The notes under the pieces were generated by a model, which saw only the letters and a list, made by a program, of their open reading frames with translations, did no database searches and was not told the origin of the DNA. This document shows positions 16,182 through 24,239 of a stretch of 34,800 bases of DNA, piece by piece. Every line of letters begins with the position of its first letter. The stretch's first letter is position 1. A program made the position numbers and the translations under genes. Source of the stretch: Actinobacteria bacterium UBA4719 (GTDB taxonomy: Bacteria > Actinomycetota > Actinomycetes > Actinomycetales > Dermatophilaceae); the NCBI GenBank assembly GCA_002404345.1, contig DHJN01000054.1, positions 493 through 35,292 of the forward strand. The letters run 5' to 3'.

Positions 16182-17125
16182 GGACACGCTTCCTGACGGA
16201 GCTGCTTGAGGCAGCGAAACAGAACCCCGACCTGGTGTTGATCACAGGTGATCTCGGCTTCGGTGTGATTGAACCATTTGTTGAAGCGGTTCCCACCCAG
16301 TTCATCAATGCGGGCGTGGCCGAGCAGAACATGACTGGTCTCGCGGCAGGGATCGCATTGTCGGGTGGCAAGGTGTTTACCTACTCAATCGCGAACTTCC
16401 CCACGTTGCGTTGCCTTGAGCAGATCCGCAATGACGTCGTGTACCACGGCGCTGACGTCGTCGTGGTGGCCGTTGGCGGTGGCCTTGCGTACGGCGCCCT
16501 TGGAATGTCGCATCACGCGACGGAGGATCTCGCGATCATGCGAGCCATTCCGGGCCTCGCAGTAGCAGCGCCAGGTGACCCCGTCGAGACGAGTGCCGTG
16601 CTCGCCGACCTCCTCGAATCCGGCGGCCCCGCCTACCTTCGCCTTGGCAAGGCTGGCGAACGCACGGTGCATACAGCGCCCCTGGCCGTTCGACGCGGAG
16701 AAGCTGTGCAGTTGCGCGCGGGCCGCGATGCCTGTCTTGTCTCGACGGGTGCCATGTTGCCGGTCGCTGACGACGCAGCAGTACTACTCGAGGAGCAGGG
16801 ACTTTCAGTGTCTCTGTTGTCATTCCCCTGGATCTCTCCGTTGGATGAGACCGCTTTGCTCGATGCCGCTGCGGAACATGAGCTCGTCGTGACCATCGAG
16901 GAACACACGATCTCGGGAGGACTTGGGGGTGCGGCCGCTGAAGTCATGGCCGAAACGCGGGGAGCCGCTCCTCTGTTGCGGGTCGGACTCCCCCACCGGT
17001 TCAGTTCCGTCGTTGGTGACCAAGAGTACTTGCGATCTTTGTACGGCCTTACGGCCGAGGCGATCACGACCCGCACCATCAAGGCACTCGAGGAGAATCG
17101 TGGACTGGCGCGTCAAGTTTATTGA
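16178..17125 (+). CDS. Transketolase, C-terminal (pyrimidine-binding) subunit
   Basis: 315 residues, GTG start overlapping the N-subunit stop. It covers the second and third transketolase domains: LITGDLGFGVIEPF, then INAGVAEQNMTGLAAGIALS, where E49 is the Glu that activates the thiamine aminopyrimidine, GALGMSHHATEDLAIMRAIPGLAV, and the C-terminal domain CLVSTGAMLPVADDAAVLLE to VVTIEEHTISGGLGGAAAEVM. With the upstream subunit it would form an active heterodimer or heterotetramer. A related split pair serves the aminoshikimate branch of rifamycin synthesis, where a transketolase acts on an amino-sugar phosphate. No kinase or AHBA-type partners for that pathway are visible here. Confidence 0.92.
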   Translation: MRTRFLTELLEAAKQNPDLVLITGDLGFGVIEPFVEAVPTQFINAGVAEQNMTGLAAGIALSGGKVFTYSIANFPTLRCLEQIRNDVVYHGADVVVVAVGGGLAYGALGMSHHATEDLAIMRAIPGLAVAAPGDPVETSAVLADLLESGGPAYLRLGKAGERTVHTAPLAVRRGEAVQLRAGRDACLVSTGAMLPVADDAAVLLEEQGLSVSLLSFPWISPLDETALLDAAAEHELVVTIEEHTISGGLGGAAAEVMAETRGAAPLLRVGLPHRFSSVVGDQEYLRSLYGLTAEAITTRTIKALEENRGLARQVY

Positions 17126-18209
17126 CTTCCCCGAACAGTGGCGTCGTCAGCGGGGTGAGCTTCTCCCCATCATCGAAGATACGATCGCCCGCGGCGACCT
17201 CATGCTTCGTGAGCAGCTCGTGGATTTTGAGACCCATCTTGCTGCCTTCAACGGCTCCATGCATGCAGTCGGCGTAAGCAACTGCACCGACGGTCTTCGT
17301 CTCCTCGCCCACGCCCTTGACGTGGGGCCGGAAGACGAAGTTGTCACGGTGGCGCACACCTTTATCGCCACGATTTCGCCCTTTGTACTTCGCGGAGCAA
17401 CGCCTGTCTTCGTCGACATTGGCGCCGATCACCTGATGGACACCGACCAGTTGCTGTCCGCCGTTACCAGACGAACGAAGATCATCATCCCCGTGCACTT
17501 GAACGGCCGCACGGTCGATATGGACGCCGTCCTCAAGGCCGCAAACAGTGTGGGTGCCACGGTGATCGAGGATGCCGCACAGGCCCTCGGAGCGACATAC
17601 GACGGCAAGACGGCGGGCACCTTTGGTGCCGCCAGCACCTACTCGTTCTACCCAGCCAAGATGCTTGGAGCGTTGGGCGACGCGGGCGCTGTACTGACGG
17701 ATGACCCCCAGATCGCCAAAGACATGCACCGCCTGCGCGACCACGGACGCGTTACCAAGAGCGATGTAGATGGCTGGGGTTTCAATTGTCGACTCGACAA
17801 CCTCCAGGCAGCAATCCTGGATTGGCGCCTGACTCAGTTGCCGGTTTGGATCGAGCATCGACGCTCGCTGGCCCGCTTGTACGACGAGATGCTTCGGGAC
17901 ATCGACGGTCTCGACCTGCCGGTCGGTCCGGATTCGGACTCTCGGCGACGCGATGTGTTTCAGAACTACCCCGTAATGACGAACGATCGAGACGCTTTGT
18001 TCGAGCACCTCAGGAACGATGGCATCGAGATCCTGATCTCTTGGCCCCTGCCGGTCCACAAACAGCCCGGGCTGAAGCTGGATCACTGGAACCTTCCGAA
18101 CACTGAACGCCTGTCCAAGCGTGTGCTGTCGTTACCGATGAACGCTGAGCTCGATGTGACGCAAGTTGAGTATGTGTCCAAGTCGGTTCGCCGCTTCTTC
18201 GGTGTCTAA
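17100..18209 (+). CDS. DegT/DnrJ/EryC1/StrS-family PLP aminotransferase
   Basis: 369 residues from GTG 17100, which has AGGAG (17091-17095) close by and begins within the transketolase gene (26-nt overlap). Family signatures: SNCTDGLRLLAHAL (60-73, phosphate-binding), TVAHTFIATISPFVLRGATPVFVDI, VIEDAAQALGATY (155-167, D158 contacts the pyridine N), and YSFYPAKMLGALGDAGAV with the Schiff-base lysine K187. The enzymes transaminate keto-sugar nucleotides, usually with glutamate. The dehydratase at 2818 could supply a 4-keto substrate; a product of the transketolase pair is another option. It is the last gene of module A and is followed by the convergent rmlD. Confidence 0.92.
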   Translation: MDWRVKFIDFPEQWRRQRGELLPIIEDTIARGDLMLREQLVDFETHLAAFNGSMHAVGVSNCTDGLRLLAHALDVGPEDEVVTVAHTFIATISPFVLRGATPVFVDIGADHLMDTDQLLSAVTRRTKIIIPVHLNGRTVDMDAVLKAANSVGATVIEDAAQALGATYDGKTAGTFGAASTYSFYPAKMLGALGDAGAVLTDDPQIAKDMHRLRDHGRVTKSDVDGWGFNCRLDNLQAAILDWRLTQLPVWIEHRRSLARLYDEMLRDIDGLDLPVGPDSDSRRRDVFQNYPVMTNDRDALFEHLRNDGIEILISWPLPVHKQPGLKLDHWNLPNTERLSKRVLSLPMNAELDVTQVEYVSKSVRRFFGV

Positions 18210-18287
18210 GACGACCCGATGTCTGGCTCACAACGGTGGCCAACCGCGAGTCGTGCGGAAACGAAACCGGGCACGGTAGGCGTCAGA

Positions 18288-19220
18288 TCAGCCAGGAACG
18301 ACGAGGGGGAGGGCTTTCGTCATGGAGTCGTGCCAGGAGGGCAGCGGGTCGAGGGCCGCCCCTCGCCAGGCCTCATGCCCCAACACGCTGTAGGCAGGCC
18401 GGGGAGCAGGCCGCGGGAACGCGTCGGTGGTCGTCGGCTTCACCCGCGCGGGGTCCAGACCCAGCTCGGCGAAGATCGCCTGGGCGAAGTCGAACCACGT
18501 CGTCTGCCCCGAGGACGTGCCGTGATAGGTGCCGTAGGGCGCCTGGGCCTCGACGAGCCGCACGATCGCGCTCGCCAGGTCCACCGTCCAGGTCGGCTGC
18601 CCAAGCTGGTCGTCGACCACGGACAGGGTTTCTCGCTCGGCCGCCAACCGCGCCATGGTCTTGACGAAGCTCGGCCCGTGGGCGCCATACAGCCAGGCGG
18701 TGCGCACGACCCAGGACTGCGGACACAGGGACTGGACGGCCCACTCCCCCGCCGCCTTGGTCCGACCGTATGCCGACCGCGGCGCGAGCGGCGCGTCCTC
18801 GGCATACGGGCTGGTGGCGTCGCCGGCGAAGACGTAGTCGGTGGACACCTGCACCATCCGCGCGCCGGCAGCCGAGCAGGCACGGGCCAGGTTCGCCGCC
18901 CCGACCGCGTTGACCGCGAAGGCCCCGGCCTCCTGGGACTCCGCATCATCGACGGCGGTCCAGGCTGCGGCGTTGACCACGAAGTCGTGGCCGGCCACGG
19001 CCGCCAGAGCGGCGTCCGGGTCGGTGATGTCCAGCGAGTCGCGGTTGACTGCGGTCACTTCACGAGCGCCCAGTGACTCACCGGGGGTCTCACCGGGGGT
19101 TCCACTGGCGACCTCACCAGGCGACTCACTCAGTGCGGCGATCAGGTCCTGCCCGAGCATCCCGCCGGCGCCGGCGACCAGCCAGCGGCTCACGGGTTTG
19201 GTCCCATGCTCACGTTGCAC
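18288..19220 (-). CDS. rmlD (rfbD): dTDP-4-dehydrorhamnose reductase
   Basis: 310 residues from the GTG at 19220, chosen because a TAGCCT box ends 8 nt upstream (leaderless); GTG 19193 is the alternative and gives a tighter family N-terminus. SDR fold: WLVAGAGGMLGQDL (13-26), VVNAAAWTAVDDAE, QVSTDYVFAGD (124-134), and the Y151-x3-K155 pair in AYGRTKAAGEWAV. It reduces dTDP-4-keto-rhamnose to dTDP-L-rhamnose with NAD(P)H, the last step of the pathway. Between the first helix and second strand (about residues 32-50) there is a Pro/Gly/Glu/Ser-rich insertion built of near repeats such as SPGE, TPGE and PGES, absent from typical RmlD. It diverges from rmlA, with their promoters in the 78-nt gap. 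Confidence 0.9.
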   Translation of the reverse strand: MQREHGTKPVSRWLVAGAGGMLGQDLIAALSESPGEVASGTPGETPGESLGAREVTAVNRDSLDITDPDAALAAVAGHDFVVNAAAWTAVDDAESQEAGAFAVNAVGAANLARACSAAGARMVQVSTDYVFAGDATSPYAEDAPLAPRSAYGRTKAAGEWAVQSLCPQSWVVRTAWLYGAHGPSFVKTMARLAAERETLSVVDDQLGQPTWTVDLASAIVRLVEAQAPYGTYHGTSSGQTTWFDFAQAIFAELGLDPARVKPTTTDAFPRPAPRPAYSVLGHEAWRGAALDPLPSWHDSMTKALPLVVPG

Positions 19221-19228
19221 ATGCCGCG

Positions 19229-19234
19229 AGGCTA
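19229..19234 (-). promoter_or_regulatory. Predicted -10 box for rmlD (leaderless)
   Basis: On the minus strand TAGCCT is followed by CGCGGCAT and then the GTG at 19220. No Shine-Dalgarno is present. The divergent rmlA box has the same TAGCCTCGC core. Confidence 0.45.
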
Positions 19235-19286
19235 CCGGAGGACACTGCCGGAAGCGGCTCAGGGCAGCAGAAACCAACGGACACGC

Positions 19287-19292
19287 TAGCCT
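19287..19292 (+). promoter_or_regulatory. Predicted -10 box for rmlA (leaderless)
   Basis: TAGCCT, six bases (CGCCCC), then ATG at 19299. No purine-rich ribosome-binding site precedes the start. This is the strongest leaderless geometry in the window. No convincing -35 element is seen. Confidence 0.55.
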
Positions 19293-19298
19293 CGCCCC

Positions 19299-20177
19299 AT
19301 GAAGGGAATAATCCTCGCCGGGGGCTCCGGGACGCGACTCCATCCGATCACCCGCGCCATCAGCAAGCAGCTCATGCCGGTCTATGACAAGCCGATGATC
19401 TACTACCCGCTCTCCACGCTGCTGATGGCCGGGATCCGCGAGGTCCTGATCATCACGACGCCGCAGGATCTTGGGCAGTTCGAGAAGCTGCTCGGCGACG
19501 GGTCGGCCTGGGGTATCGACCTCTCCTACGCCGTGCAGCCCAGTCCCGACGGGCTCGCGCAGGCCTTCATCATCGGCGCCGACTTCATCGGTACGGACAC
19601 CGTGGCACTGGTCCTCGGCGACAACATCTTCTACGGCACCGGCCTGGGCACGGCACTGCGCACGAACACCGCCCTGCAGGGTGGTCACGTGTTCGCCCAC
19701 CATGTCTCGGAGCCGAGCGCCTACGGCGTGGTCGAGTTCGACGACAAGGGCACCGTGCTCTCGATCGAGGAGAAGCCGACCGAGCCCAGGTCGAGCTTCG
19801 CGGTCCCCGGGTTGTACTTCTACGACAACGACGTCATCGAGATCGCCCGGAACCTCAAGCCCAGCCCCCGCGGCGAGCTCGAGATCACCGGGATCAACGA
19901 GGCCTACCTGCAGCGTGGGGACCTGAGGGTCACCGTCCTGCCGCGTGGCACGGCGTGGTTCGACACCGGGACGTTCCAGGGCCTGCTCGAGGCCAGCCAG
20001 TTCGTCCACGTCGTGGAGGCCCGACAGGGGCACAAGATCGGGTGTGTCGAGGAGGTCGCGTGGCGGAACGGGTGGTTGACCGACGCCGAGTTCTCCGACC
20101 TGGCCGACCCGCTGGTCAAGAGCGGCTACGGCACCTACATGAAGCAGGTGCTCTCCGAGCGAAGGGCCCGCACCTGA
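19299..20177 (+). CDS. rmlA (rfbA): Glucose-1-phosphate thymidylyltransferase
   Basis: 292 residues, the usual length. The nucleotidyltransferase signature [20 protein letters not shown] spans residues 5-24, followed by [21 protein letters not shown], then [14 protein letters not shown] (the Mg-binding Asp) and [19 protein letters not shown]. It makes dTDP-glucose from dTTP and glucose-1-phosphate, the first step to dTDP-rhamnose. Base composition is as GC-rich as the chromosomal flank, unlike module A. The stop overlaps the rmlC start (TGATG). Confidence 0.96.
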   Translation: MKGIILAGGSGTRLHPITRAISKQLMPVYDKPMIYYPLSTLLMAGIREVLIITTPQDLGQFEKLLGDGSAWGIDLSYAVQPSPDGLAQAFIIGADFIGTDTVALVLGDNIFYGTGLGTALRTNTALQGGHVFAHHVSEPSAYGVVEFDDKGTVLSIEEKPTEPRSSFAVPGLYFYDNDVIEIARNLKPSPRGELEITGINEAYLQRGDLRVTVLPRGTAWFDTGTFQGLLEASQFVHVVEARQGHKIGCVEEVAWRNGWLTDAEFSDLADPLVKSGYGTYMKQVLSERRART

Positions 20178-20782
20178 TGGACATCAGAGCGCTGAAGATC
20201 GAGGGCTCCTTCGAGATCACCCCACGCCAGTTCCCCGACGACCGCGGTGTCTTTCTTGAGTCGTTCCGCGGAGACCGGCTGGCCGAGGCCATCGGGCACC
20301 GCCTGGACATCATCCAGACCAACGTGTCGGTGTCCTCCCGGGGCACGGTCCGCGGCGTGCACTTCGCCGATGTGCCGCCGTCCCAGGCGAAGTACGTCAC
20401 CGCGCTCTCCGGGTCCTTCATCGACTTCATCATCGACATCCGGGTGGGGTCCCCGACGTTCGGCCAGTGGGACAGCGTCCTGCTCGACACCGTGGACCGC
20501 CGCGCCGTCTACCTCGCCGAGGGCCTGGGCCACGCCATCTGCTCACTGCAGGACGACTCCACGGTCATGTATCTCTGCTCCGCCACCTACGACCCGGTGC
20601 GCGAGCACGGCATCAACCCCCTCGATCCCGAGCTGGGCCTCGCCGTGCCGGAGGGCATCACAGCGGTGCTCTCGGCCAAGGACGCCGCGGCCCCCTCGTT
20701 GAGCGAGGCCGCCGCACAAGGACTGCTCCCCCGGTATGACGAGTGCGTCCGTTTCTACGCTGGGCTCGCCTCGGGCGGGTGA
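20177..20782 (+). CDS. rmlC (rfbC): dTDP-4-dehydrorhamnose 3,5-epimerase
   Basis: 201 residues from the ATG at 20177; the frame is open further upstream but only as a shadow of rmlA. Cupin-type epimerase motifs: RQFPDDRGVFLESFR (about 17-31), TVRGVHFADVPPSQAKYVTAL with the catalytic His, EGLGHAICSLQDDSTVMYLCSATYDP and GINPLDPELGL. It epimerises C3 and C5 of dTDP-4-keto-6-deoxyglucose. The pathway gene for the dehydratase (rmlB) is not in the window and must be elsewhere. A hairpin overlaps the stop codon. Confidence 0.95.
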   Translation: MDIRALKIEGSFEITPRQFPDDRGVFLESFRGDRLAEAIGHRLDIIQTNVSVSSRGTVRGVHFADVPPSQAKYVTALSGSFIDFIIDIRVGSPTFGQWDSVLLDTVDRRAVYLAEGLGHAICSLQDDSTVMYLCSATYDPVREHGINPLDPELGLAVPEGITAVLSAKDAAAPSLSEAAAQGLLPRYDECVRFYAGLASGG

Positions 20783-20810
20783 GACGCCGCGACTCCTTTA
20801 TGCGTCACCC
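20777..20810 (+). terminator. Hairpin at the end of rmlC
   Basis: GGGT-GA-GACGC (20777-20787) pairs with GCGTC-ACCC (20802-20810) across a 14-nt loop, leaving a 2-nt bulge. It begins in the last codons of rmlC. No T-tract follows, so termination activity is uncertain. Confidence 0.35.
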
Positions 20811-21101
20811 TCCCGGCGGCGCAGCACGGACCCCTCACGAAGAGCAAGGAACCCGGCGAATGTCGTCGTGCCCCCCGGGGCGCTTGCATTGGCGGCCTGG
20901 ACGTCCCGGCTCCTGCCCCCCGCGTGGACACACGCCGTCGTCACCCATAGAAACTGAGCAACGTGGACGGATGTCGACCTACGCGCGCGAGACGTGATGT
21001 AGGTCCCAGGTGGTCGCCGAAGAAGGCCGGCACAGAGGGTGGAGCGAAGGCGGAAGTGTACACCTTGTGGATGCTCGTTTCACGGTGTATCGTCCTTCAA
21101 C

Positions 21102-21132
21102 AGTCAAGGACTAGTCCGAAAGTAGTCAAGGA
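21102..21132 (+). repeat. Direct repeat AGTCAAGGA, two copies 22 bp apart
   Basis: AGTCAAGGA occurs at 21102-21110 and 21124-21132; CTAG follows the first and ATAG the second. The start-to-start distance of 22 bp is about two helical turns, and the second copy ends 16 nt before TTGACC. This is the arrangement expected for an activator or response-regulator binding site. Confidence 0.5.
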
Positions 21133-21148
21133 ATAGCCATTTTTTGAA

Positions 21149-21176
21149 TTGACCATCATCCTGGCGTGTGATAGTT
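21149..21176 (+). promoter_or_regulatory. Candidate promoter (TTGACC ... GATAGT)
   Basis: A -35-like TTGACC at 21149-21154 is followed 15 nt later by GATAGT/TAGTTG. The -10 match is poor and spacing short, in keeping with activator dependence through the upstream direct repeats. It would give a leader of about 145 nt before the small ORF. Confidence 0.35.
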
Positions 21177-21328
21177 GTCGCATTTTGCACATCTGGCCCA
21201 AATCCGCGCATTACGGGCTACATGCACATGTTTCGACCCGTATCGTGCGGGAACAAGCTTTGGACAACGTCCATGGTGACAACGGCAGAGAAGACGCGCA
21301 GGGGATGAAACGCGCAGGGGAGGTCATG

Positions 21329-21499
21329 ATGGATCAGACGTTGGAGCTCAGCGTTTGGCTCGGCATTGCGGGGGTAGCTCTCGTCTGTGCTCGCATCCTG
21401 CTCTGGCGCACGCGCCGGATCCTCAGCCGGTCCCGACACGAGGCTCGGGTGCCGGAGGTCAGGCACGCGCCGGCCTCAGTCACCAAGTTGGCCAGTTAG
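21329..21499 (+). CDS. Small single-pass membrane protein, unknown
   Basis: 56 residues from the ATG at 21329, preceded by GGGGAGG at 21317-21323 with 5-nt spacing. ATG 21326 is also possible, and ATG 21305 would add 8 more residues. One strong hydrophobic helix (LGIAGVALVCARILLW, about residues 11-26) is followed by a very basic tail (RTRRILSRSRHEAR), predicting N-out/C-in insertion. No known family is recognised. It ends 11 nt before the GTG of the large initiating transferase, so it may be a small partner of that enzyme. A good ribosome-binding site is the main support for it being real. Confidence 0.5.
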   Translation: MDQTLELSVWLGIAGVALVCARILLWRTRRILSRSRHEARVPEVRHAPASVTKLAS

Positions 21500-21510
21500 A
21501 TCAGGACGCC

Positions 21511-22980
21511 GTGACTCTGGCGACTCGCCTCCGACCTGAAAGCTCCACCCGAAGCAAGCAGGACGACCTGTCCGGCTTCCTGCGTCGGGTCGGCATGACG
21601 GACTTCCTGGTGATCATCTGGGCGGTCCTGGGCGCGCATCTCATCCGCTTCGGAATGGACGCTGTCCAAGTCGCCGAACCGGGTCGTACGAGATTTTCTG
21701 TCGACCTGAGATACAGCGTTTTTTCCGCCGTGCTGATTGTCGCCTGGGTATTCATGCTGCGCCTGCACGGTGCATACGACCGCCGCCTCCTGGGGCACGG
21801 TCCCGAGGAGTACAAGCTCCTGGGCACCGCCTCGTTCCGGCTCTTCGCCGTGCTGACGATGATCAGCTACGTGCTGCGTTTGGAGGTCGCGCGTGGCTAT
21901 GTGGCCATAGCCATGCCAGCTGGCATGATCGGCCTCCTGGTGTCCCGCTGGCTCTGGCGCAAGTGGCTTACCCTGCACCGGGCGCTGGGTCTGATGTCAG
22001 GATCAGTCCTGGTCGTCGGCGAGCTCGAGCGCCTGGAGCACCTCATCCGCGCGTTGGACTCGGTTCCCGCCGCGGGCTACCGAGTGGTGGCTGCCTGCTG
22101 CAGCGATGCGGATCAAAATCACATCGGCCGGGTCCCGATCGTGGGAGACGAGGCAGAGGCAGCCGATGTCGCACTACGGCTCGGTGTCAACACGGTGGCC
22201 TGCACCTCGTCCGGCAACCTCGGTCCCGGCGGGCTCCGACGCCTCGGCTGGGCACTGGAGGGTCAGGACGTCGACCTGGTGGTGGCACCCGGATTGACCG
22301 ACGTCGCAGGACCGCGCGTGCTGACCCGTCCCGTCGCTGGTCTGTCCCTACTCCACGTCGAAGCGCCCGTCTTCACCGGACCCCAGCTCGCTGTCAAGAC
22401 CGCCATCGATCGTGTCGGCGCGGCTGCCCTGCTGCTGCTCCTGTCACCGCTGTTCGCAGTGGTCGCCCTTCTCGTCTGGCGAAACGACCGCGGCCCGGTG
22501 CTCTTTCAGCAGGAACGGATCGGCAAGGATGGCGCGTCGTTCCCCATGCTCAAGTTCCGGACCATGGTGGTCGGAGCAGAAGCAATGCTTGCGTCGTTGC
22601 GTGACCGAAGCGAGGGACAGGGCCCGCTGTTCAAGATGGCCGATGACCCGAGGATCACCCGCATCGGAGCGACGCTGAGGCGATACAGCCTTGATGAGCT
22701 TCCGCAGCTGGTCAACGTCCTGCGCGGTCAGATGAGCCTGGTCGGTCCACGCCCGCCGCTGCCCACCGAAGTTGAGGGCTACGAGCACGACGTTCGCCGG
22801 CGGTTGCTCGTCAAGCCCGGCATGACTGGTCTCTGGCAGATCAACGGCCGCAGCGACCTGTCGTGGGATGAGTCGGTCCGCTTCGACCTGTACTACGTGG
22901 AGAACTGGTCGATCATGTCGGACCTGATGATCCTCTGGCGCACGGGCCGGGCGGTTCTACGTGCCTCAGGCGCCTACTGA
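21511..22980 (+). CDS. Large polyisoprenyl-phosphate hexose-1-phosphate transferase (WcaJ/WbaP type)
   Basis: 489 residues from GTG 21511, with AGGA 4 nt upstream. Four to five N-terminal helices (about residues 30-150), a central nucleotide-binding-like domain (GSVLVVGELERLEHLIRAL, 164-182) and a further membrane segment (about 300-322) precede the C-terminal catalytic domain. That domain has PVLFQQERIGKDGASFPMLK (329-348), the SLDELPQL dyad (D395-E396), SLVGPRPPLP and PGMTGLWQINGRSDLSWDE. These enzymes attach glucose- or galactose-1-phosphate to undecaprenyl phosphate. It is the classic exopolysaccharide initiator and differs from the two short enzymes in module A. It converges on the GT4 gene after a 29-nt gap. 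Confidence 0.92.
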   Translation: MTLATRLRPESSTRSKQDDLSGFLRRVGMTDFLVIIWAVLGAHLIRFGMDAVQVAEPGRTRFSVDLRYSVFSAVLIVAWVFMLRLHGAYDRRLLGHGPEEYKLLGTASFRLFAVLTMISYVLRLEVARGYVAIAMPAGMIGLLVSRWLWRKWLTLHRALGLMSGSVLVVGELERLEHLIRALDSVPAAGYRVVAACCSDADQNHIGRVPIVGDEAEAADVALRLGVNTVACTSSGNLGPGGLRRLGWALEGQDVDLVVAPGLTDVAGPRVLTRPVAGLSLLHVEAPVFTGPQLAVKTAIDRVGAAALLLLLSPLFAVVALLVWRNDRGPVLFQQERIGKDGASFPMLKFRTMVVGAEAMLASLRDRSEGQGPLFKMADDPRITRIGATLRRYSLDELPQLVNVLRGQMSLVGPRPPLPTEVEGYEHDVRRRLLVKPGMTGLWQINGRSDLSWDESVRFDLYYVENWSIMSDLMILWRTGRAVLRASGAY

Positions 22981-23009
22981 GCCGGGTCTTGCCCCGGTTT
23001 GCCCAGGCC

Positions 23010-24239
23010 TCACCGGACCACTTCGTACGCACCGTTGAGGAGTCCGTCGACCCAGCTACGATAGGCGTCGAGCGCCACTTCCTCGCTGAGCCGTTCCCGG
23101 GCGTAGGTCTGACCCCGCCGCCCCATCTCGTCCGGAGACCTTAGGGCCACGAGAGAGCGGATCCCGGCCAGAAGCACAGCCGGGTCGCCAGGTTCGACGA
23201 CAGTCCCGGCTCCCGATACCTCGACCTCATGGGCCGCCGCACTGCGCACGTTCGTTCCGGCCAGCACAGGACGCCCTGCAGCGAAGTACGAGGTGAGCTT
23301 GGACGGGACACACATCTCAACAACGCCGGGGCGCTCGTGCAGCAACAGCACGTCGGCCGCCGCCAGGACGTCCATGAACTCGCTGGCCCGCACGCCATCG
23401 ATGATGTCGATGCTATGGGTGCCCTTAGCCCGTCGCTCCAGATTGCCTCGTTGATTCCCGTTGCCCATGAGGACAATCCGCATTCGATCGTCTGAACTAT
23501 CCGCCAGCGCGGCAGCATCCACCACGTATTCAAGCCCCTGCTTGGACCCCATGTTACCGGCATGCAGGACCACGGTCCGACCTTCCCAGCCGAGTCGACG
23601 ACGCGTTTCGTCCCGGTTCCCGGCGGGCGGCTGGACGTGCGTCCAGTTGGGGATGACAGTGATCCGGTCCCGGTCGGCGCCAAGGCCCTCAACCATCGTC
23701 TGGGCCATGCGCTCGTGGATCGCCACCAGACCGTCGGCACCCTGCAGGGCGAACGACTCCAGACGCGTGGCCAAGCCGCCGCTGTGCTTACCGAGCAAGC
23801 CAACCTCTGCCATGGCACGGCCGTAGAGGTCCTGCACAACGACGCCCAGTGGAACATCCCAGCGCTTCGCCAGCGCGCGAGCACTGAGCACAGATAGCAG
23901 GGCGGGACTGACGGCGACGATGACATCGGGTCGTCGCACACGAGACGCGAGAGCTCGGGCCGCGAAACTGAACTCGCTGAGCACCCGGGTCAGCCCCGTT
24001 GGGTTAGCTGGCACGTAATGACGCAGGCGGCGCACCGCGATGTCTTCATCCCATTCGTCCTGTCGCCAGGCGCCGTAACCGTCGGAAATCTTCCAGGTTG
24101 GGTAGTGCGGGTGAGCGGTGACCACCTGAACGTCGTGGTCCCGCGACAGCCCGCGGGCCATGCCGGCGGTATAGGGCGCGATACCAGTGTGCTCGGGGGG
24201 GTAGTTGAGTCCTAGGACGAGGACCTTCACCCTGGTCAC
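23010..24239 (-). CDS. Family 4 glycosyltransferase (WcaI-like)
   Basis: 409 residues from the GTG at 24239, which overlaps the GDP-fucose synthase stop (GTGA); GTG 24230 is the alternative. The start VKVLVLGLNYPPEHTGIAPY (about residues 4-23) is characteristic of WcaI and related GT4 fucosyl/mannosyltransferases of colanic-acid-like clusters. Further motifs are VVVQDLYGRAMAEVGLLG, VVLHAGNMGSKQGLEYVVDA and VPSKLTSYFAAGRPVLAG. Because it forms a two-gene unit with the GDP-fucose synthase gene, a fucosyltransferase role is attractive but not shown by sequence. Confidence 0.87.
   Translation of the reverse strand: MTRVKVLVLGLNYPPEHTGIAPYTAGMARGLSRDHDVQVVTAHPHYPTWKISDGYGAWRQDEWDEDIAVRRLRHYVPANPTGLTRVLSEFSFAARALASRVRRPDVIVAVSPALLSVLSARALAKRWDVPLGVVVQDLYGRAMAEVGLLGKHSGGLATRLESFALQGADGLVAIHERMAQTMVEGLGADRDRITVIPNWTHVQPPAGNRDETRRRLGWEGRTVVLHAGNMGSKQGLEYVVDAAALADSSDDRMRIVLMGNGNQRGNLERRAKGTHSIDIIDGVRASEFMDVLAAADVLLLHERPGVVEMCVPSKLTSYFAAGRPVLAGTNVRSAAAHEVEVSGAGTVVEPGDPAVLLAGIRSLVALRSPDEMGRRGQTYARERLSEEVALDAYRSWVDGLLNGAYEVVR

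Larger units (their letters stand above)
20811..21328. other. Gene-poor regulatory region before the module B transferase
   Basis: No convincing coding sequence is seen in 518 bases. The first 250 are GC-rich with stop-rich short frames. From about 21095 to 21260 the sequence turns clearly AT-rich. This part holds a pair of direct repeats (21102/21124), a TTGACC at 21149 and the palindrome GTGTACAC at 21056-21063. The small ORF at 21329 and the initiating transferase follow, so this is probably the control region for module B. Confidence 0.6.

Noticed and set aside
19221..20033. Upstream extension of the rmlD frame antisense to rmlA
   Set aside because: The extra residues do not look like a protein domain and lie over rmlA; RmlD homology begins near 19193.
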